Position numbers and translations under genes: made by a program. 14,790 bases of DNA. It comes from a bacterium UBP6_UBA1196 (lineage in GTDB: Bacteria > UBP6 > UBA1177). The notes below the pieces were generated by a model. It had not been told where the DNA came from. It was given only the letters and a program-made list of their open reading frames with translations, and did not search any database. Positions 12,762 to 14,790 of this stretch are shown piece by piece (the first letter of the stretch is position 1; every line of letters starts with the position of its first letter). The stretch covers positions 17,818 to 32,607 of the forward strand of contig DBYC01000062.1 in assembly GCA_002310035.1 (NCBI GenBank), given 5' to 3'.

Positions 12762-13535
12762 TTACACCTTGATTTTATTAAGGATTTCATAATCGGTAAA
12801 GTCAAGCGAAACCGGAGTTACCGTTGCGCAGCCGCGCTGGATCTCGCAGCAGTCGCTCCCCTCGATTTCGGCAAACGAGAACTGGTTCCCACCGATCCAT
12901 AGATACTCTTTTCCGCGCGGATCGACCCGTTTCACAACATCGCCGCCGTAAAGCCTTTTGCCGAAAGGCGCCCATTTTACCGGCACCTTTTTCAATTTTA
13001 CGATGGTTTCCGGAATGTTGATGTTGAAAAGTCGCGGTTTGCCGTAAAGCTCGGATTTTCCCACAACTTTTTCAATTTCAGGAAGAATTTCGTCAAAAAA
13101 GAAATCTGCGCAGACCGCGAAAGTTTCGTTTCTGAAAGCCGCGAAATCGGTGATGTAAAGCGAAACAGCGAAAGAAGTTATTCCGTGATAAAACGCCTCC
13201 ATCGCCGCCGAAACCGTTCCCGAATAAGTGAGGTCGTCGCCTAAATTACCACCTTTGTTGATGCCCGAAACGGCGAAAAGCGGCTTTTCGTCGATCAGAG
13301 CGTTGATACCGACATAAACCGCGTCGGTCGGTGTTCCGTGAACTGCAAAACGGTTTTCTGAAAATTTCGAAATACGGAGCGGCGAACCCAGGGTTATCGA
13401 ATGCCCTGCACCGCTCTGCTCATTTAAAGGCGCGGAAACAAAAGGGGAAAATCCGCGTTTTGAAGCGGCGTTTTCCAAAGCCGACAAACCGACGGCATAA
13501 ATTCCGTCATCATTTGTGATGAAAATTTTTGTCAT
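12762..13535 (-). CDS. surE: 5'/3'-nucleotidase SurE
   Basis: This 257-residue protein is SurE, a metal-dependent nucleoside monophosphate phosphatase linked to stationary-phase survival. The metal site is visible: NDDG at 8-11 (D9, D10), S41 in NEQSGAGHSIT, and SGINKGGNLGDD at 90-101 (N97), followed by YSGTVSAAMEA at 104-114. Length is normal. The ATG at 13535 lies only 11 bases after the CCA end of tRNA-Pro and has no Shine-Dalgarno-like sequence; the bases before it read TTTTTTGAAAA. If the tRNA is cut out of a joint transcript, the remaining leader would be very short. The gene is followed almost without gap by the DUF368 gene. Confidence 0.96.
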   Translation of the reverse strand: MTKIFITNDDGIYAVGLSALENAASKRGFSPFVSAPLNEQSGAGHSITLGSPLRISKFSENRFAVHGTPTDAVYVGINALIDEKPLFAVSGINKGGNLGDDLTYSGTVSAAMEAFYHGITSFAVSLYITDFAAFRNETFAVCADFFFDEILPEIEKVVGKSELYGKPRLFNINIPETIVKLKKVPVKWAPFGKRLYGGDVVKRVDPRGKEYLWIGGNQFSFAEIEGSDCCEIQRGCATVTPVSLDFTDYEILNKIKV

Positions 13536-13546
13536 TTTTCAAAAAA

Positions 13547-13624
13547 TGGTCGGGATGACTGGATTTGAACCAGCGACCACCTGAACCCCATTCAGGTACG
13601 CTACCCAGACTGCGCTACATCCCG
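13547..13624 (-). tRNA. tRNA-Pro (anticodon GGG)
   Basis: On the minus strand the sequence folds into a full cloverleaf: acceptor CGGGATG / CATCCCG, D arm GCGC / GCGT, anticodon stem CCTGA / TCAGG with loop ATGGGGT (anticodon GGG), and T arm GCTGG / CCAGT around TTCAAAT. The discriminator base is A and the CCA end is encoded (13549-13547). GGG reads CCC and CCU. It lies 18 bases after the IHF/HU gene and 11 bases before surE, in the same orientation, with no promoter or terminator visible on either side. Co-transcription and processing out of an mRNA is therefore likely. Confidence 0.97.
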
Positions 13625-13642
13625 ACCTTATAAGAACAACAG

Positions 13643-13927
13643 CTATTTGCCGTTGAGTCTGTCCTTCAGCACCTGGCTGTGATGGAAAGTCGCGACCTTT
13701 CTTTCGCTGATCGTCAAAGGCTTTTTTGTTTGAGGATTGCGGCCTTTTCTCTCTTTCTTTTCTTTAACAGAGAATTTACCGAAACCGCTGAGTTGGATTT
13801 CACCCTCTTTTGCGAGAGCATCTTTAAGTTCTTCAAAGAACATATCGACAAGTTCGGAAGCATCCTTCTTGTCAATTTTCATCTGCTCGTAAACAAGGTC
13901 TGCAAGTTCAACTTTTGTTACACTCAT
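13643..13927 (-). CDS. HU/IHF-family DNA-binding protein, IHF-alpha-like
   Basis: This 94-residue histone-like protein has the helical N-terminal half (1-42), LSGFGKF at 46-52, and the DNA-binding arm with KGRNPQTKKPLTI at 61-73, whose intercalating Pro is P65. It ends KVATFHHSQVLKDRLN. The GRNPxT arm followed by a basic strand is shared by HU and IHF; the position just after rplT and the overall pattern resemble ihfA, but a single-subunit HU role is equally possible. ATG at 13927 has GGGGGAG 3 bases or so upstream, and the TTG at 13939 lies within that ribosome-binding region. The gap from rplT is 17 bases. Confidence 0.93.
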   Translation of the reverse strand: MSVTKVELADLVYEQMKIDKKDASELVDMFFEELKDALAKEGEIQLSGFGKFSVKEKKERKGRNPQTKKPLTISERKVATFHHSQVLKDRLNGK

Positions 13928-13944
13928 ATTCTCCCCCAAATAAA

Positions 13945-14295
13945 TTAGTTTGCGCCTTTGGCTTCTTCTATAATTCTGTCGAAAGCTTTCGGATCTTCAA
14001 CTGCGAGATAAGCAAGGACCTTTCTGTCGATGTCGATATTCGCTTTGTGAATCAATCCCATAAATGCTGAATATGAAAGACCTCTTTCTCTGACAGCTGA
14101 ATTTATTCTTGTGATCCAAAGTTTTCTGAAATCTCTCTTTTTGAGTTTTCTGTGAGCAAACGCATAAGCCCAGCCTCTTTCAACTGTTTCTTTGGCAACT
14201 CTGTATCTTCTCGATCTTGCCATATAGTTGCCTTTTGCGGCCTTGAGTATCGTTGCTCTTCTTCTATTGGCTTTAAATCCTCTTTTTACTCTCAT
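13945..14295 (-). CDS. rplT: 50S ribosomal protein L20
   Basis: The 116-residue product matches L20: MRVKRGFKANRRR at the N-terminus (basic extension), KLWITRINSAVRERGLSYS at 59-77, then a C-terminal domain ending KAFDRIIEEAKGAN. L20 is an early large-subunit assembly protein. In E. coli and B. subtilis it also represses its own infC-rpmI-rplT operon by binding the mRNA. Any such control element would lie in or upstream of infC, outside the window. TAGGAG lies 7 bases before the ATG. The gap from rpmI is 12 bases. Confidence 0.97.
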   Translation of the reverse strand: MRVKRGFKANRRRATILKAAKGNYMARSRRYRVAKETVERGWAYAFAHRKLKKRDFRKLWITRINSAVRERGLSYSAFMGLIHKANIDIDRKVLAYLAVEDPKAFDRIIEEAKGAN

Positions 14296-14307
14296 TTCTG
14301 ACTCCTA

Positions 14308-14496
14308 TTAAAGATACGGAAGAAGTTTCTTCATCTGCGGAATGTCGCATGTCTCGATGTATGCGCCCTTTCTCAAATCTCTTTTTCTCTTACGGGTTTT
14401 CTTCGTAAGGATGTGGCTTTTGAAAGGATGCCATCTTTTCATTTTACCGCTGCCGTTCGATTTAACTCTTTTTGCTGCAGCTCTATTAGTTTTCAT
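14308..14496 (-). CDS. rpmI: 50S ribosomal protein L35 (as a separate cistron or the C-terminal part of the IF3 frame)
   Basis: If initiated at the internal ATG (14496-14494) the product is 62 residues and complete: MKTNRAAAKRVKSNGSGKMKR, HPFKSHILTKKTRKRKRDLRK, then the C-terminal LLPYL. It is a residue or two shorter than the common L35 N-terminus (M-P-K-M-K-T). L35 is needed in the 50S subunit as a small free protein, so separate translation here, or cleavage of a fusion, is expected. The bases before the ATG are almost pure A (AAAAAATAAAAAAA), with no Shine-Dalgarno. It stands in the normal infC-rpmI-rplT order, 12 bases before rplT. Confidence 0.8.
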   Translation of the reverse strand: MKTNRAAAKRVKSNGSGKMKRWHPFKSHILTKKTRKRKRDLRKGAYIETCDIPQMKKLLPYL

Positions 14497-14790
14497 TTTT
14501 TTATTTTTTACAACACTATCCAATTCGATTGCAAGCTGTTCCTCGCCGCCGAGCTCCTTAACGATGATGTTAAGGTTTTCCAAAGCCTTTTCAGCAAACA
14601 TGATCTCTCTGCCTCTGAAAAAAACCGTGAACTTGACCTTGTTTCCGTCATCGAGGAATTTCTTGGCCTGACGGATTTTTGTCATAAGGTCATGAGTATC
14701 GGTGTTCGGACGGATCTTGAGTTCCTTGATCTCGATAACAACTTGATTCGCCTTAGCTTTTTTCGCCTTTTTCTTTAACTTGTAAAGATG
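14308..14790 (-). CDS. infC: Translation initiation factor IF3 C-terminal domain read in frame into ribosomal protein L35 (5' end outside window)
   Basis: The minus-strand frame is open from the right edge to TAA at 14308-14310 and gives 160 residues. The first 98 are the end of the IF3 linker helix and its C-terminal domain (VVIEIKELKIRPNTDTHDL, then KIRQAKKFLDDGNKVKFTVFFRGREI). The last 62, from MKTNRAAAKR, are complete L35. The IF3 end is unusual: the family ending (xxGRxMxMVLAPK) is replaced by a shorter LAIELDSVVKNKK that runs straight into L35 with no stop. Neither other frame contains the missing IF3 ending. The join is a run of seven A's (14502-14496 on the minus strand). Losing one A would give stop TGA overlapping the L35 ATG, so either a real fusion, a slippage site or a base-count error is possible. 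No Shine-Dalgarno precedes the L35 ATG. Confidence 0.85.
   Translation of the reverse strand, partial: HLYKLKKKAKKAKANQVVIEIKELKIRPNTDTHDLMTKIRQAKKFLDDGNKVKFTVFFRGREIMFAEKALENLNIIVKELGGEEQLAIELDSVVKNKKMKTNRAAAKRVKSNGSGKMKRWHPFKSHILTKKTRKRKRDLRKGAYIETCDIPQMKKLLPYL
14496..14509 (-). other. A-rich slippery run at the IF3/L35 junction
   Basis: On the minus strand the junction reads six A's, one T and seven A's, the last A belonging to the L35 ATG. In the written frame IF3 continues into L35. One A fewer puts TGA in the IF3 frame, overlapping the L35 start as ATGA. One A more gives a TAA within a few codons. Such runs are known sites of RNA-polymerase slippage in other bacteria; whether it happens here is inference. 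Confidence 0.7.

Overview
The window (about 14.8 kb, GC in the mid-40s by eye) is a dense piece of core bacterial chromosome. It is probably from a Gram-negative (diderm) organism: one gene encodes a lipoprotein, and another encodes a large exported protein ending in beta-barrel-like strands. The sequence alone does not let me assign a phylum. No insertion sequence, phage gene, CRISPR array or toxin-antitoxin pair was seen. There is no gene-free stretch over 300 bases; the two longest gaps (about 193 and 161 bases) are divergent promoter regions.

Layout from left to right. Positions 1-1318 (+) hold the end of rpmA (L27), an intrinsic terminator, and obgE. On the minus strand, 4158 down to 1345 is a cluster read lipoprotein > rsfS > rlmH > tsaD. 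It combines ribosome silencing, 23S rRNA methylation and tRNA t6A synthesis. Divergent from it, at 4352-5680 (+), is a Ycf46-like AAA+ ATPase. Convergent with that ATPase, at 5703-7532 (-), is an uncharacterised exported or outer-membrane protein. Positions 7694-10047 (+) are ffh-rpsP-khpA-rimM (SRP, S16, KH RNA-binding protein, 16S processing), without the trmD-rplS genes that often follow rimM.

From the right edge down to 10073 (-) runs a tightly packed array: infC-rpmI, rplT, an IHF/HU gene, tRNA-Pro(GGG), surE, a DUF368/PopT-type transporter, rph and a type I-beta DAHP synthase. Its intergenic gaps run from a 4-base overlap to 22 bases. Most genes therefore serve ribosome assembly, translation and RNA maturation, with single genes for nucleotide salvage, lipid-carrier recycling and aromatic biosynthesis.

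Three observations stand out. First, IF3 and L35 are read as one continuous frame. The join lies at a run of seven A's where loss of a single A would restore separate genes with an ATGA stop/start overlap. Second, the region between the lipoprotein and AAA+ genes is a large imperfect palindrome. It carries two mirrored promoters around five TCGA tetramers spaced exactly 8 bp apart. Third, a tRNA-Pro gene is embedded in the protein-coding array only 11 bases before surE, which has no visible Shine-Dalgarno sequence.
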